A DNA stretch of 64,000 bases from Sulfurimonas lithotrophica (GTDB lineage: Bacteria > Campylobacterota > Campylobacteria > Campylobacterales > Sulfurimonadaceae), in assembly GCF_009258225.1 (NCBI RefSeq), contig NZ_CP043617.1, positions 2,108,001-2,172,000 of the forward strand, written 5' to 3'. The first letter of the stretch is position 1. The number at the start of each line of letters is the position of its first letter. The translations under genes were made by a program, and so were the position numbers. The notes beneath the pieces are model-generated. The model saw only the letters and a list, made by a program, of their open reading frames with translations. It did no database searches and had not been told where the DNA came from. Below, piece by piece: positions 52,210 to 61,514 of this stretch.

Positions 52210-53397
52210 TTAGTTAGCTAAGTATTTATTTATCATATTAGAGACTTTTTCACTCTCTAATATCGATTTGTGAGTTTCGTCAAATCCTCTAATCTGTTTT
52301 GCTTCATCTTGTGCTTTATATCTAAGTTGTGAAGCTATAGACACACTTCCGTCGGTTGAGTTAACCCCTTTAATTCCAAACAACAAGTAAGCTTCAGTAT
52401 CTTTAGGCAAAGATTTTCGATATAGCTTATTTAAAAACTCACTATTTGGGTCTAAATCCTTCCAAACGGGTATAACAAGAGGCGAGTTTTTAACTCCGAA
52501 TCCGGCAGCTATATTTCCGTTATAGGGTGCAGATATAGATATAAATTTATCCACTAAATTAAAATTATTTTCATTTAACCTATTGAGCATATCTCTTGCA
52601 ATTATTCCACCTAAAGAATGAGCTATTATAGATATCTTTTCAAACCCTAATTTAGATTGCAACAAGGTTGTGTTATTTGTTAAAATATTTGAAATTATAC
52701 TTGCCGAGAATCCACTCGGATAGTATGCTATAAAAGGTTGATATTTTGAATGGTCCAAATGTTCTATCAGGTAAGAAAAATGTTTTGGACTTCCAAATAC
52801 TCCATGTATAAATAGTACAGGTTTTTTATTTGGATTATATTTCTCCAACAAAAAAATACCAAACTCTACATCTTGTACGAATTCAATCGGTTTCCAAAAA
52901 CCTTTTGAAACATTTTCATTTGAAAAAACAGGGCTGTTAAGTGAAACTATATCACCAAGATAAGCCGAAGAATTATCAAGATTAATGCTGAACATATCTT
53001 TATTAAAATTTTCGTTCTTTCTAAGCGGTCTTAGTTTTAAAACTAGATTTAACTTATCTTTTGCATATATAAAGAGGTTATCGCTTATGCTTATATATTC
53101 GTCTTTAGAGTATTTTTTATCATTATTTGTATCTTCAAAAGCAAATATTTTATATTCATCGGGTTCAACATAAAAAGTAACTTCACTTTGTTTTTTTACT
53201 ACAGTGTAGTTTTTAACATCATAAGTTTTAGCCTTTTTTTTTGTTAAAACTATAAAAATATTTGAATTTGTTTTTGATTCTATCCGTATATTTATTTTAG
53301 CAATATTTGATTGTTTTTGTATATTTTTTTTTATATCCAAAAGTGCACAAGACGTAAAAAAAAACGGCAAAAAAATAAGACTAAAAAAAATTTTCAA
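52210..53397 (-). CDS. Alpha/beta-hydrolase lipoprotein (esterase/lipase-like)
   Basis: 395 residues. A lipoprotein signal with lipobox FTSC places it in the envelope. The N-terminal 150 residues are beta-rich. The hydrolase domain begins KPVLFIHGVFGSPKHFSYLI (oxyanion HG), has the nucleophile elbow IIAHSLGGIIARDML (Ser in GxSxG-type HSLGG), an acidic region GVNSTDGSVSIASQ, and a His in DETHKSILES. It is therefore probably an active PGAP1/lipase-like ester hydrolase. It is convergent with the barrel protein and lies 16 bases downstream of the methyltransferase gene on the same strand, so it is likely co-transcribed with it. Confidence 0.82.
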   Translation of the reverse strand: MKIFFSLIFLPFFFTSCALLDIKKNIQKQSNIAKINIRIESKTNSNIFIVLTKKKAKTYDVKNYTVVKKQSEVTFYVEPDEYKIFAFEDTNNDKKYSKDEYISISDNLFIYAKDKLNLVLKLRPLRKNENFNKDMFSINLDNSSAYLGDIVSLNSPVFSNENVSKGFWKPIEFVQDVEFGIFLLEKYNPNKKPVLFIHGVFGSPKHFSYLIEHLDHSKYQPFIAYYPSGFSASIISNILTNNTTLLQSKLGFEKISIIAHSLGGIIARDMLNRLNENNFNLVDKFISISAPYNGNIAAGFGVKNSPLVIPVWKDLDPNSEFLNKLYRKSLPKDTEAYLLFGIKGVNSTDGSVSIASQLRYKAQDEAKQIRGFDETHKSILESEKVSNMINKYLAN

Positions 53398-53413
53398 AAT
53401 GTTTGTAAGTCTT

Positions 53414-54475
53414 TTAAGCTTTTTTACAAATCATTAAAGTTGAGTTAAATCCCAAGTCACTTATTTGTTCTTCAACTTCTAAACCCGCTTGTATTACAAA
53501 CTTTTCCATTTCACTGGCTCTATACATCTTGCTTTTTCCATTTGCTAAGGCTGTAAAATAAGGTGAAGTATTTATAAGACAAAATGAACCTATCGGGTTA
53601 CTCTTGTCCCAAAAAGGCTCAACTATATACACTCGCCCATTGTCGTTTAAAGCATTACGCGAGCGTTTTAGAAGATTAACAATATCATTAGGTCCAAAAC
53701 AATCTAAAAACTGACTCATCCAAACACCGTCAACACCCTTAGGGAAAGCGACCGTATGATCTAAAAGATCCATAGGCTCACCCAAAACTCTTCCTTCTAA
53801 ACCTTTTTCCTTAGCATTTGCCAGTGCTACATTTATCTGACCTGGATGATCTAGTATAGTTACAGTAGTATCAGTAGTGGCACTTGTTAATCCTATAGCA
53901 AATTTTCCTGTATTTCCTCCGACATCTAAAAGGGTTTTTATGCCTCTTTGGCTCATTAATTCAATTAATTTGCCAAATGTAGCATCCGAATAAAAATGGT
54001 CAAATCCAAACCAACTTCTTTTAGCATCGCTTGGAAGTTGAGAAAGAATAGGATATATAGTCTCTTCTTTTGAAAAAGTTTCGTGTAATCCTGCCGGACG
54101 CTGCTCCTTCAACGATTCATCCAAGTTATATAAACCTAAATAGTTTACATAATGGTTAAAATCCATATTGACTTTTGTCATCTCATCCGTAAATAAAAAG
54201 TATCCTACGGTAGTAATGTAATATTTTTCATCTTTTAAATCAAGAGCACCCATTGAATAACCTGTTTCGCAAAGTATTTGAACTGCATATGTCGTAATAT
54301 TTAATGCTTTGGCAATCTCTTCAACACTCTGCCCTGTTCTTTTGTTTTTATAAATAAGTTCAAAAATACCGTAATCTCTTAATAATCTTGCGCATTGAAA
54401 TAAAATTGGAGCAAAAGCAATTTTCTGAGCTTCCATCAATGCTTCCGGTCCACTTAATTTTCTATCGTTAAACAT
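53414..54475 (-). CDS. SAM-dependent methyltransferase of the polyketide O-methyltransferase type
   Basis: 353 residues. An N-terminal helical dimerisation/winged-helix region (about 1-110, PILFQCARLLRDYGIFELIY) precedes a class I methyltransferase fold with motif I TLLDVGGNTGKFAIGL and VTILDHPGQINVALANAK. GVDGVWMSQFLDCFGPNDIV corresponds to motif IV. Related proteins with the AFAPILFQ opening accompany flexirubin-type clusters in Bacteroidetes (from memory). Its position divergent from the dehydratase at 54.5 kb supports a role in methylating the aryl head group or resorcinol, which is inferred. AAGGGAT precedes the start. Confidence 0.82.
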   Translation of the reverse strand: MFNDRKLSGPEALMEAQKIAFAPILFQCARLLRDYGIFELIYKNKRTGQSVEEIAKALNITTYAVQILCETGYSMGALDLKDEKYYITTVGYFLFTDEMTKVNMDFNHYVNYLGLYNLDESLKEQRPAGLHETFSKEETIYPILSQLPSDAKRSWFGFDHFYSDATFGKLIELMSQRGIKTLLDVGGNTGKFAIGLTSATTDTTVTILDHPGQINVALANAKEKGLEGRVLGEPMDLLDHTVAFPKGVDGVWMSQFLDCFGPNDIVNLLKRSRNALNDNGRVYIVEPFWDKSNPIGSFCLINTSPYFTALANGKSKMYRASEMEKFVIQAGLEVEEQISDLGFNSTLMICKKA

Positions 54476-54579
54476 CTATATCCCTTGAATTTGTTGTGCC
54501 GATTATACAAAAATATTAATAATTTTTAATTTAAATATGTTAAAATCATTTTCAAATATATATAATTAAAGTGAGATTT

Positions 54580-54873
54580 ATGTTACTCGATAATCTATAC
54601 GAGATAAACAGCAAAAACGACAAACTTGCCATTGTAACCCTTAGCAATGAAAAACATCCGGTATTTCAAGCACATTTTCCAAAACAGCCGATTTTACCCG
54701 GCTTTGTTCATTTTGATATTATTGAAGATGCTTTCAATATAGAAATAACTACTATAAAAAGAGCAAAGTATTTAAAAATAGCACATCCAAATCAATCTCT
54801 AAAATATGAAAGAGACAATAACAAATTTAAAGTCTCATGTAACGGTGAAGATATAGCGACATTTACCCTATGA
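54580..54873 (+). CDS. FabZ/FabA-like hotdog dehydratase (ApeI-like)
   Basis: 97 residues. The motif HPVFQAHFPKQPILPGFVHF is the hotdog-fold 3-hydroxyacyl-ACP dehydratase signature, with the His of AHFP. It is much shorter than FabZ (about 145) and like the small dehydratase/thioesterase-fold proteins of aryl-polyene clusters. ATG 54580 is preferred; a GTG at 54571 lies too close to TATAAT at 54561-54566 to be used. It is the first gene of a rightward cluster, coupled to the glycosyltransferase by an ATGA overlap. Confidence 0.75.
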   Translation: MLLDNLYEINSKNDKLAIVTLSNEKHPVFQAHFPKQPILPGFVHFDIIEDAFNIEITTIKRAKYLKIAHPNQSLKYERDNNKFKVSCNGEDIATFTL

Positions 54874-55553
54874 AAAATTGCGTTGTTATCCCTGTTTATA
54901 ATTCTCCGTATATTGATGAAGTTATTAAAGATGCATTAAAATACGACTACAAAATAATAGTCGTAGATGACGGTTCAGATAAAAAAGTTAGTGTACCGGA
55001 TGATGTAATATTAATAACTCATAAACAAAATATGGGTAAGGGAGAAGCTATTTTAAGCGGTGCAAAAAAAGCAAAAGAACTCGGATATAATTTTTTTGTT
55101 ACTATGGATGCCGACAAACAGCATCTTGCGTCTGAAATCCATAAACTTATAGCTGCATACAAAACAGACTCTATAGTTATAGGAAACCGTGACTTTCAAC
55201 ATGAAAATGTACCGGATAGTTCAAAATTCGGTAGAAAATTTAGTAATTTTTGGGTTAAGCTAGAAACATTTAAAACACTTGGTGATACACAAAGCGGTTT
55301 TCGTATATATCCTACGAATATATTGGACTTAAATATAAAAAATAAAAGATTTGATTTTGAAATAGAAGTTTTAGCACTACATTCATATAGAAACGGAAAT
55401 ATAATTGATGTAGAAACAGATTGTTATTATCCTCCAAGCGATGAAAGAGTTACACACTTTGATAAAGTTAAAGATAACATTAGATTGTCATTGATTCATA
55501 CTAAACTTGTTATTCAAAGATATTTACTGCTAAGAGGGATTTTATGGAGATAG
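54870..55553 (+). CDS. Family 2 glycosyltransferase
   Basis: 227 residues. The GT-A fold opens with CVVIPVYNSPYIDEVIKDAL, followed by IIVVDDGSDKK (nucleotide-binding Asp), HKQNMGKGEAILSGAKKAKE and the DxD-type FVTMDADKQH. GDTQSGFRIYP is typical of dolichyl-phosphate-mannose-synthase-like enzymes. There are no membrane helices. In aryl-polyene clusters a glycosyltransferase of this type is commonly fused or adjacent to an acyltransferase, as here (10-base overlap with the next gene). Confidence 0.88.
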   Translation: MKNCVVIPVYNSPYIDEVIKDALKYDYKIIVVDDGSDKKVSVPDDVILITHKQNMGKGEAILSGAKKAKELGYNFFVTMDADKQHLASEIHKLIAAYKTDSIVIGNRDFQHENVPDSSKFGRKFSNFWVKLETFKTLGDTQSGFRIYPTNILDLNIKNKRFDFEIEVLALHSYRNGNIIDVETDCYYPPSDERVTHFDKVKDNIRLSLIHTKLVIQRYLLLRGILWR

Positions 55554-56392
55554 CTAAAAAAGACAACTCCTTTGGATATTCTTTATTATTGTTTATCTAT
55601 AAAATTTTAGGTTACAAAAGCGTAAAATTTATACTTAACTTTGTAGCTTTATATTACGTTATTTTTGCAAAAAAAGTAAAAAAAGACCTAAAAAGTTTTT
55701 ACGATGTACAAAATATTGAATTGACTAATATAATTTTTTTCAAACACATAAAATCTTTTGCCGTATCTCTTTTAGACAGATTTGTATCGCGCATAAATCC
55801 TGAAGAATTTAAATACAACGGTATAAATCAAGAATATTTGGATATTTTCAATGAATCAGGAGGCTTACTACTTCTCTCACACTTTGGAGGATGGGCATCG
55901 TCAACCCATAATTTATCAACAAAAAACATACCTCCAATGAATGCGGTAATGGAAGACCAAGCAAATGAAAATATGAAAGAAGTTGAAAACAATGCTAAAG
56001 ACAATAGCAAACAAAACGTTAAAATCATAGATGTTAATCAGGGTTCACTTAGCACAAATATACAAATAGCAAATGCCTTAATAAATAATGAAATAGTTGC
56101 AATGATGGCTGATCGCGTTGTTGATTCAAAAAGAACTCTCAAAGTAGATTTTTTTGGTAAATCTGTATCTATAAACAAAGATCCTTTTGACATAGCTAAA
56201 AGATTAAATAAACCAATAGTTGTAGTCCATACCATCAACAAAGGTTCTAAAAATTATGATGCATATTATTTTAAACTAAACTCAAAAGAACAATCTATTG
56301 AAGATTTATCTCAACAATATATGTCCATATTGGAAAAGATTGTAAAAAAAGACCCTCAACAATGGTATAACTTTTATGATTATTTTATATAA
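55544..56392 (+). CDS. LpxL/HtrB-like lysophospholipid acyltransferase
   Basis: 282 residues with an N-terminal membrane helix (FILNFVALYYVIFA). The acyltransferase core has LLLLSHFGGWASSTHNLS, where His-x-Gly-x-Trp occupies the HX4D position as in the LpxL family, and later NNEIVAMMADRVV and DFFGKSVSINKDPFDIAKRL. It probably transfers an acyl or aryl-polyenoyl chain from ACP to a lipid or glycolipid acceptor. Start and stop overlaps show it is in one operon with the dehydratase and glycosyltransferase. Confidence 0.85.
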   Translation: MEIAKKDNSFGYSLLLFIYKILGYKSVKFILNFVALYYVIFAKKVKKDLKSFYDVQNIELTNIIFFKHIKSFAVSLLDRFVSRINPEEFKYNGINQEYLDIFNESGGLLLLSHFGGWASSTHNLSTKNIPPMNAVMEDQANENMKEVENNAKDNSKQNVKIIDVNQGSLSTNIQIANALINNEIVAMMADRVVDSKRTLKVDFFGKSVSINKDPFDIAKRLNKPIVVVHTINKGSKNYDAYYFKLNSKEQSIEDLSQQYMSILEKIVKKDPQQWYNFYDYFI

Positions 56393-56429
56393 ATTTTTTT
56401 ATACTGATACAAACAAAAGGAGTTAAATT

Positions 56430-57029
56430 ATGATGAAAAAGATTCTAAGAGCTACAAGTGCTGCCTTGGCGATAGGAATTTTAGGCTTTGCTTTAACAGG
56501 TTGTGGTGGAGCTAAACTCTCACCAAAGATTCAGCAGTCTTTTGACAAAAAAGAAGAGATGTACACTCAAAGGAATATGTTTATAAGTTCGCTCGGTAGA
56601 TACGGACAAAGAATGTTAGAAACGACAAATTACGGCAACGGTGAAGTTATACCCGTTAACACAAAGGTAAAATTTAAAGATGTTAACTCAAAACAAATGT
56701 CTTTTACATACAACGGCAAGTTAGTAATATTAAGAAATATTCCAAAATATTCAAACACTACCGTCGAGGGTATGATAAACAGATACTTTGGTCCAAAAAA
56801 AGTAAACTTGTCTAACTTCACTTCATCTGAAAGAAGTGCTATAAAAAACGCTTCTAGCAAGCGTATAGAAGTTGGTATGAGTAAAGATGCCGTTCTTGTT
56901 TCGCGCGGTTTTCCACCATCACACGTAACACCTGATATCAAATCAAATACATGGAAATTTTGGGAGACTAGATATAATACTATTTTAGTAGAATTTAAAA
57001 ATAATAAAGTATCTAAAATAGTTGATTAA
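56430..57029 (+). CDS. Lipoprotein with BamE/SmpA-like C-terminus
   Basis: 199 residues. A lipoprotein signal (AIGILGFALTGCGG, lipobox LTGC) precedes a beta-rich domain. The last 55 residues (RIEVGMSKDAVLVSRGFPPS, then TWKFWETRYNTILVEFKNNK) have the layout of a BamE/SmpA-like small domain. It has its own ribosome site (AAAGGAGTT) and is followed by a terminator-like hairpin. Whether it belongs functionally to the pigment cluster or is a bystander cannot be decided; its placement within the cluster favours a role in lipid transfer. Confidence 0.7.
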   Translation: MMKKILRATSAALAIGILGFALTGCGGAKLSPKIQQSFDKKEEMYTQRNMFISSLGRYGQRMLETTNYGNGEVIPVNTKVKFKDVNSKQMSFTYNGKLVILRNIPKYSNTTVEGMINRYFGPKKVNLSNFTSSERSAIKNASSKRIEVGMSKDAVLVSRGFPPSHVTPDIKSNTWKFWETRYNTILVEFKNNKVSKIVD

Positions 57030-57042
57030 CTAAACTTATAAA

Positions 57043-57083
57043 AAGAGAGTTTTAAGCCTTTAAACAGGCTTTTAAACCTCTTT
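57043..57083 (+). terminator. Terminator-like nested hairpin before the resorcinol genes
   Basis: AAGCCT (57054-57059) pairs with AGGCTT (57066-57071), and outer AAGAG and CTCTT arms add further pairing. TTTAAAAAA follows. It divides the cluster into two transcription units, 54.6-57.0 kb and 57.2 kb onward. Confidence 0.55.
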
Positions 57084-57170
57084 AAAAAACCCTCTTAAAC
57101 ACAATTTCACTAAAATTTAATCTTAAGTTTTGTATAATTCCCAAAACAATACTAAGAGCACACTATATAT

Positions 57171-58082
57171 ATGAAAAAAGTATTAATTCTGTACTATTCT
57201 CAAACAGGTCAATTAAAAAATGTCGTAAACAGTTTTATAGAAAAACTTCCTGATGAAGAGATTAAAGTAGATATCAGAGAGATTAAACCAAAACGACCAT
57301 ATCCGTTTCCATGGCCGTTTTATGAGTTTTTTGACGAGTTTCCTGAATCTGTATTTATGGACGGATGCGATATAGAACCTATAGAAAATTTAGATAGTGA
57401 TTACGATTTAATAATTCTTGGTTATACCGTTTGGTATATGGCACCATCAATACCCGTAACCGCATTTATGAAATCATCCCAAGCAAAAGAATTATTTAAA
57501 GACAAACCTGTAGTTACCCTTGTTGCTTGTCGCGATATGTGGGTATTGGCTCAAGAAAAAATCAAAAATATGCTCAAAGATGTAGGTGCAAGACTTATAG
57601 ACCATGTAGCACTAACCGATCAAGGCGGCGAAGTAAAAAGTCTCGTAACTCTTCCAAGATATCTACTAACCGGAAAACGAGGTCCGTTTTGGATATTTCC
57701 GCCTGCAGGGATTAAACAAGAAGACATAAAAGCTGCATCAAGGTTTGGTAAAAGGCTAAATGAAGCTCTAAAGCTTGACCAAGAAAAAAAAGATGAAGCT
57801 ATGCTAAAAAATTTAAATGCAGTAAACATCAACGGAAAACTTATAGCCACCGAAAAAATAGCCGATAGTAGTTTTAGAATTTGGAGTAAACTTATCAAGA
57901 TGGCTGGAGAAAAGTACGGCTTTGGAAGAAAAATACTAATTACTATATATGTAATATTTTTACTCTTGCTGATATTTACGGTAATTCCGATAAATATAAT
58001 AACAAGAAAGACTTTAAGCATATTTCAAAAAGAGAAAATAAAAGCTATGGAAGAATATTACGAACTTCCAAGCGGCAGATAA
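57171..58082 (+). CDS. darA: Flavodoxin-fold dialkylresorcinol enzyme, DarA-like
   Basis: 303 residues. The N-terminal flavodoxin fold has ILILYYSQTGQLKNVVNSF (FMN phosphate loop) and LIILGYTVWYMAPSIPVTAF. The stretches RPYPFPWPFYEFFDEFPES and CRDMWVLAQEKIKNML are, from memory, characteristic of the proteins named dialkylresorcinol condensing enzyme DarA beside flexirubin clusters in Bacteroidetes. A C-terminal membrane helix (ILITIYVIFLLLLIFTVIPI) anchors it. Its family acts with DarB in forming the aromatic resorcinol from two fatty-acyl units; the exact step is named differently in the literature and the flavin fold suggests oxidation or aromatisation. The darB-like gene follows 10 bases later. 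Confidence 0.82.
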   Translation: MKKVLILYYSQTGQLKNVVNSFIEKLPDEEIKVDIREIKPKRPYPFPWPFYEFFDEFPESVFMDGCDIEPIENLDSDYDLIILGYTVWYMAPSIPVTAFMKSSQAKELFKDKPVVTLVACRDMWVLAQEKIKNMLKDVGARLIDHVALTDQGGEVKSLVTLPRYLLTGKRGPFWIFPPAGIKQEDIKAASRFGKRLNEALKLDQEKKDEAMLKNLNAVNINGKLIATEKIADSSFRIWSKLIKMAGEKYGFGRKILITIYVIFLLLLIFTVIPINIITRKTLSIFQKEKIKAMEEYYELPSGR

Positions 58083-58092
58083 AGGAGAATTT

Positions 58093-59241
58093 TTGTCAAG
58101 AGATGTATATATAAACGATATAGCAGTTTTTTTACCGAATGAAGCTGTTGATAACGATAACATAGAAAAAGTACTAGGTCAAGTCGGGGATAGACCATCA
58201 CGTGCCAAAAGATTGATACTAAGATCAAACAAAATAAAAACAAGATATTATGCGATAGATCCAAATACTAGAAAAGCTACCCATACAAATGCCCAGCTTA
58301 CAGCTAACGCCATAAAAAAACTTGAAAAAAACGGTTTAGACCTTAATAGTGTTGATGTTTTATCATGCGGGACTACAATGCCGGATCAACTTATGCCAAA
58401 TCATGCATTAATGGTTCACGGTGAAACAAAAATGAAGCCGCTTGAAGTTATATCGACAGCGGGAATTTGCTTAAGCGGAATTACGTCTTTAAAGTATGCA
58501 TACAATGCTGTAAAAAGCGGTGATGCCGAAGTAGCTATATCCACGGGAAGTGAAAATGCTTCTGCGGTAATGAGAGCCGAAAATTTTGAACCTGAACTTG
58601 AATCAAGAGTAGATGAGCTAGAAAAAAACGGCGAAATAGCTTTTGAAAAAGACTTCCTTAGATGGATGCTAAGCGATGGAGCAGGTGCAATCGCACTTAG
58701 TTCTACACCAAATAAAAACTCACTCTCTTTAAAGATTAATAAAATCTTTTCACGTTCATTTGCCAATGAACTGGATGCCTGTATGTATGCGGGATGTGAA
58801 AAGCAAAAAGACGGCAGTTTAAAAGGATGGAGAGAATATATGCCGCAAGAATGGCTTGAAAAATCTATTTTTTCGGTAAAACAAGATGTAAAGTTGTTAA
58901 ATGAACATATAACTTACTATACGGTACAAAAACCGCTAGAGATGATGCTTGAGGAAAATATGTTTAATCCTGATGAGATAGACTGGTTTTTACCGCACTA
59001 TTCTTCAAATTATTTTAGAGATGAAGTTTATGAAAAAATGAAAAATGCTTCTTGCGATATACCACAAGAAAAATGGTTTACAAACCTTTCTTCAAAAGGA
59101 AATACAGGCTCTGCATCTATCTATATTATAATAGAGGAGCTGCTAAAATCAGGTAAAGTTCAAAAAGGTCATAAGTTATTATGCTACATTCCTGAGAGTG
59201 GAAGATTTTCAACGGCTTTTATGATTTTAGAAGCGGTATAA
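58093..59241 (+). CDS. darB: KAS III-like ketosynthase, DarB-like
   Basis: 382 residues with a TTG start preceded by AAAGGAGAA. The thiolase fold opens with VYINDIAVFLPNEAVDNDNI; the catalytic Cys lies in VISTAGICLSGITSLKYAY, His in WFLPHYSSNYF and Asn in FTNLSSKGNTGSASIY. RAKRLILRSNKIKTRYYAID and FEKDFLRWMLSDGAGAIAL match DarB-type ketosynthases. It should carry out the head-to-head condensation that makes 2,5-dialkylresorcinols or cyclohexanediones. It is followed one base later by a small unknown gene. Confidence 0.87.
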   Translation: MSRDVYINDIAVFLPNEAVDNDNIEKVLGQVGDRPSRAKRLILRSNKIKTRYYAIDPNTRKATHTNAQLTANAIKKLEKNGLDLNSVDVLSCGTTMPDQLMPNHALMVHGETKMKPLEVISTAGICLSGITSLKYAYNAVKSGDAEVAISTGSENASAVMRAENFEPELESRVDELEKNGEIAFEKDFLRWMLSDGAGAIALSSTPNKNSLSLKINKIFSRSFANELDACMYAGCEKQKDGSLKGWREYMPQEWLEKSIFSVKQDVKLLNEHITYYTVQKPLEMMLEENMFNPDEIDWFLPHYSSNYFRDEVYEKMKNASCDIPQEKWFTNLSSKGNTGSASIYIIIEELLKSGKVQKGHKLLCYIPESGRFSTAFMILEAV

Positions 59242-59242
59242 A

Positions 59243-59659
59243 ATGGATATTAAAAACGTCCCTCAAGATAATAGCAGCGTATTTGAAGGCGGTAAAAAAG
59301 CAATCTATGCAAAAGATACGGACGGTAAGGTAAAAGTAGTAGGTTCATCAGGTTGGGAAGCAGAAGAAACTGCAACCATGCAAGCAGTAAAAGATTTGCA
59401 AGATAAAGCAAAAGAAGCTTATTGTGCGGTAAAAAAAGGTCAAAAGTCACCTTTATATTATTATATGTATGCACTTAGAATGGATTTACAGCTTTTAGCC
59501 GAATCTACAGGGTTTTTCAAATGGACTATAAAAAAAGATTTTGATCCTTTAAAATTTGAGAAAATAAAAGATAAAAGACTTGAAGTTTACGCTGAAGCTT
59601 TAGGAAAAACAAAAGAAGAATTAAAAAAATTGGAAGACTTAAACTATGAGTGTAAATAA
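59243..59659 (+). CDS. Conserved small protein of the resorcinol cluster, unknown function
   Basis: 138 residues, cytoplasmic, no recognised domain. It opens MDIKNVPQDNSSVFEGGKKA and has a central helical segment YYYMYALRMDLQLLAESTGF followed by a basic tail. Similar small proteins appear, from memory, between darB and the BtrH-type gene in Bacteroidetes flexirubin clusters, so it is probably a true pathway component. It is one base after darB and overlaps the next gene by 14 bases, which implies coupled translation. Confidence 0.7.
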   Translation: MDIKNVPQDNSSVFEGGKKAIYAKDTDGKVKVVGSSGWEAEETATMQAVKDLQDKAKEAYCAVKKGQKSPLYYYMYALRMDLQLLAESTGFFKWTIKKDFDPLKFEKIKDKRLEVYAEALGKTKEELKKLEDLNYECK

Positions 59660-60641
59660 TTTTGAACATACGCACTCCGCACACTGTGAGAGCGGTGTTA
59701 TGTCATCTATGCTTAGACATTACGGCATCAACTTAAGTGAAGCCATGGTATTTGGATTAAGCAGTGCACTGACTTTTGCCTATCTTCCGTTTGTAAAGAT
59801 AGGGGGAATGCCTCTTATTGCATACAGAACCCTTCCAAAATCTATAATAAAAAACATCCAAAAAAATCTTGGTGTTAAGATGAAGTTGGAAACCTTTTCT
59901 TCTAAAGAAAAAGGACAAAAAAGACTTGATGAACTACTAAAAGAAGGAAAAGTCGTAGGTGCTCAAACATCGGTATTTTGGCTGCCTTATTTTCCCGAAG
60001 AGATGCGTTTTCACTTCAATGCACATAATATGGTTGTTTATGCAAAAGAAGCAGATAACTATCTTATAAGCGATCCTGTATTTGAAACAACACAAATCTG
60101 CGATAAAGCATCTTTAACAAAGGCTAGGTTTGTAAAAGGGATAATGGCTCCAAAAGGACTTCTTTACTATCCGCTAAAAGTGCCTGAAAATATCGATTTA
60201 AAACCCGTAATAAGAAAGAATATTAAAAAAACTGCAAAATCGATGTTAAAGACTCCTGTTCCTATTGCGGGCTTAAAAGGAATAAAATCTTTAGCTAAGT
60301 CTATATCAAAGCTAAAATCTAAGGATAAGAGGTACGCAAAACTATATCTTGGTCATATAGTAAGAATGCAAGAAGAAATTGGAACAGGCGGAGCCGGATT
60401 TAGATACCTTTATGCTTCTTTTTTACAAGAGGCAAGTGAGATTTTTGATAATGACGAGACATTAAAAAAATCATCACAACTGATGCTCGAAGTTGGCGAT
60501 AAGTGGCGTGAATTTGCTTTGATGATAGCAAAATCAATAAAATCTAAAGAGGATATAGATTATAAAAAATTATCTGAGAAACTTTTAGAGATATCGGATG
60601 ATGAATCTGCCGTATATAAAAAAATGCTAGAGTTTAAATAA
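59646..60641 (+). CDS. BtrH-N/DUF4872-type acyl-transfer protein
   Basis: 331 residues. The N-terminus has FEHTHSAHCESGVMSSMLRH with a Cys in the position of the BtrH nucleophile, then GMPLIAYRTL and FHFNAHNMVVYAKEADNYLI (candidate catalytic His). The fold is that of cysteine-peptidase-like transferases; BtrH moves an acyl chain from ACP to an amino group in butirosin synthesis. A DUF4872-like helical C-terminal half follows, with QEEIGTGGAGFRYLYASFLQ. Here it could transfer or release the acyl product from the ACP encoded downstream; this is an inference. Confidence 0.78.
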   Translation: MSVNNFEHTHSAHCESGVMSSMLRHYGINLSEAMVFGLSSALTFAYLPFVKIGGMPLIAYRTLPKSIIKNIQKNLGVKMKLETFSSKEKGQKRLDELLKEGKVVGAQTSVFWLPYFPEEMRFHFNAHNMVVYAKEADNYLISDPVFETTQICDKASLTKARFVKGIMAPKGLLYYPLKVPENIDLKPVIRKNIKKTAKSMLKTPVPIAGLKGIKSLAKSISKLKSKDKRYAKLYLGHIVRMQEEIGTGGAGFRYLYASFLQEASEIFDNDETLKKSSQLMLEVGDKWREFALMIAKSIKSKEDIDYKKLSEKLLEISDDESAVYKKMLEFK

Positions 60642-60646
60642 GTATA

Positions 60647-61513
60647 ATGATAAAAGTCTCTAATGTAATAAAATCTTACGGTGAGTTAAATGCACTTGAT
60701 TCACTCTCTTTAGAGGTTAAAGAAAATTCTATCTTCGGTCTTTTAGGTGTAAACGGTGCTGGAAAAACAACACTTCTCTCAATATTAAACGGACTTATAG
60801 AAATCGACAGCGGAAGTATAGAGATTTTCGGGCTTGATATTAAAAAAGATAGACGTGCAGTTAAAGAGATAAGTTCAATAATACCCCAACATCTTGCATT
60901 TTATGAAAAACTGACGGTGCAAGAAAATTTGGATTTTTTTGCAAAAGTACAAAATGCTTCTAAAGAAGCATTTGATAAAGCTATAGAAATCAACTCATTA
61001 TCTTCAATTTTAAACCAAACATCTTCTACCCTCTCAGGCGGACAAAAAAGAAGACTAAATATAGCTATAGGACTTTTAAATTCTCCAAAAATCATATACT
61101 TCGACGAACCTACGGTCGGTGTTGACCCAAAAAACAGAAATGAAATACTTGATTCTATAAAAGAGTATAAAAATTTTGGGATAACCGTCGTATATACATC
61201 CCATTACATGACGGAAATAGAACGTATATGCGATGAAGTAGCCATCATCTCAAAAGGCAAACTAGTAGAACAAGATCTCTTGGATAATATGCTTACAAAC
61301 AGAGTGTCTGATAAGGTGAGTATTGAAATATCGTACTCTAAAAACATTGATATTAGCGATATTATTTTAAAAGACAATACAATCATAGAAACAACTCAGG
61401 ATAAACTTTGTTTTGTTTTAGATAAACTTAATAAAAACAATATATCTATAAAAAATATAAGATACGGTTCAACAAATTTAGAAAAATATTTTCTAGATAT
61501 TTCAGAGGGTTAA
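60647..61513 (+). CDS. ABC transporter ATP-binding protein
   Basis: 288 residues. Walker A is LLGVNGAGKTTLLSILNG, the signature is TLSGGQKRRLNIAIGLL, Walker B is IIYFDEPTVGVDP, and the switch His lies in VYTSHYMTEIERICDE. It belongs to the CcmA/DRA-type exporters that pair with ABC-2 permeases, and such a permease follows two bases later. It likely energises export of the lipid-pigment product or precursor. Confidence 0.92.
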   Translation: MIKVSNVIKSYGELNALDSLSLEVKENSIFGLLGVNGAGKTTLLSILNGLIEIDSGSIEIFGLDIKKDRRAVKEISSIIPQHLAFYEKLTVQENLDFFAKVQNASKEAFDKAIEINSLSSILNQTSSTLSGGQKRRLNIAIGLLNSPKIIYFDEPTVGVDPKNRNEILDSIKEYKNFGITVVYTSHYMTEIERICDEVAIISKGKLVEQDLLDNMLTNRVSDKVSIEISYSKNIDISDIILKDNTIIETTQDKLCFVLDKLNKNNISIKNIRYGSTNLEKYFLDISEG

Positions 61514-61514
61514 G

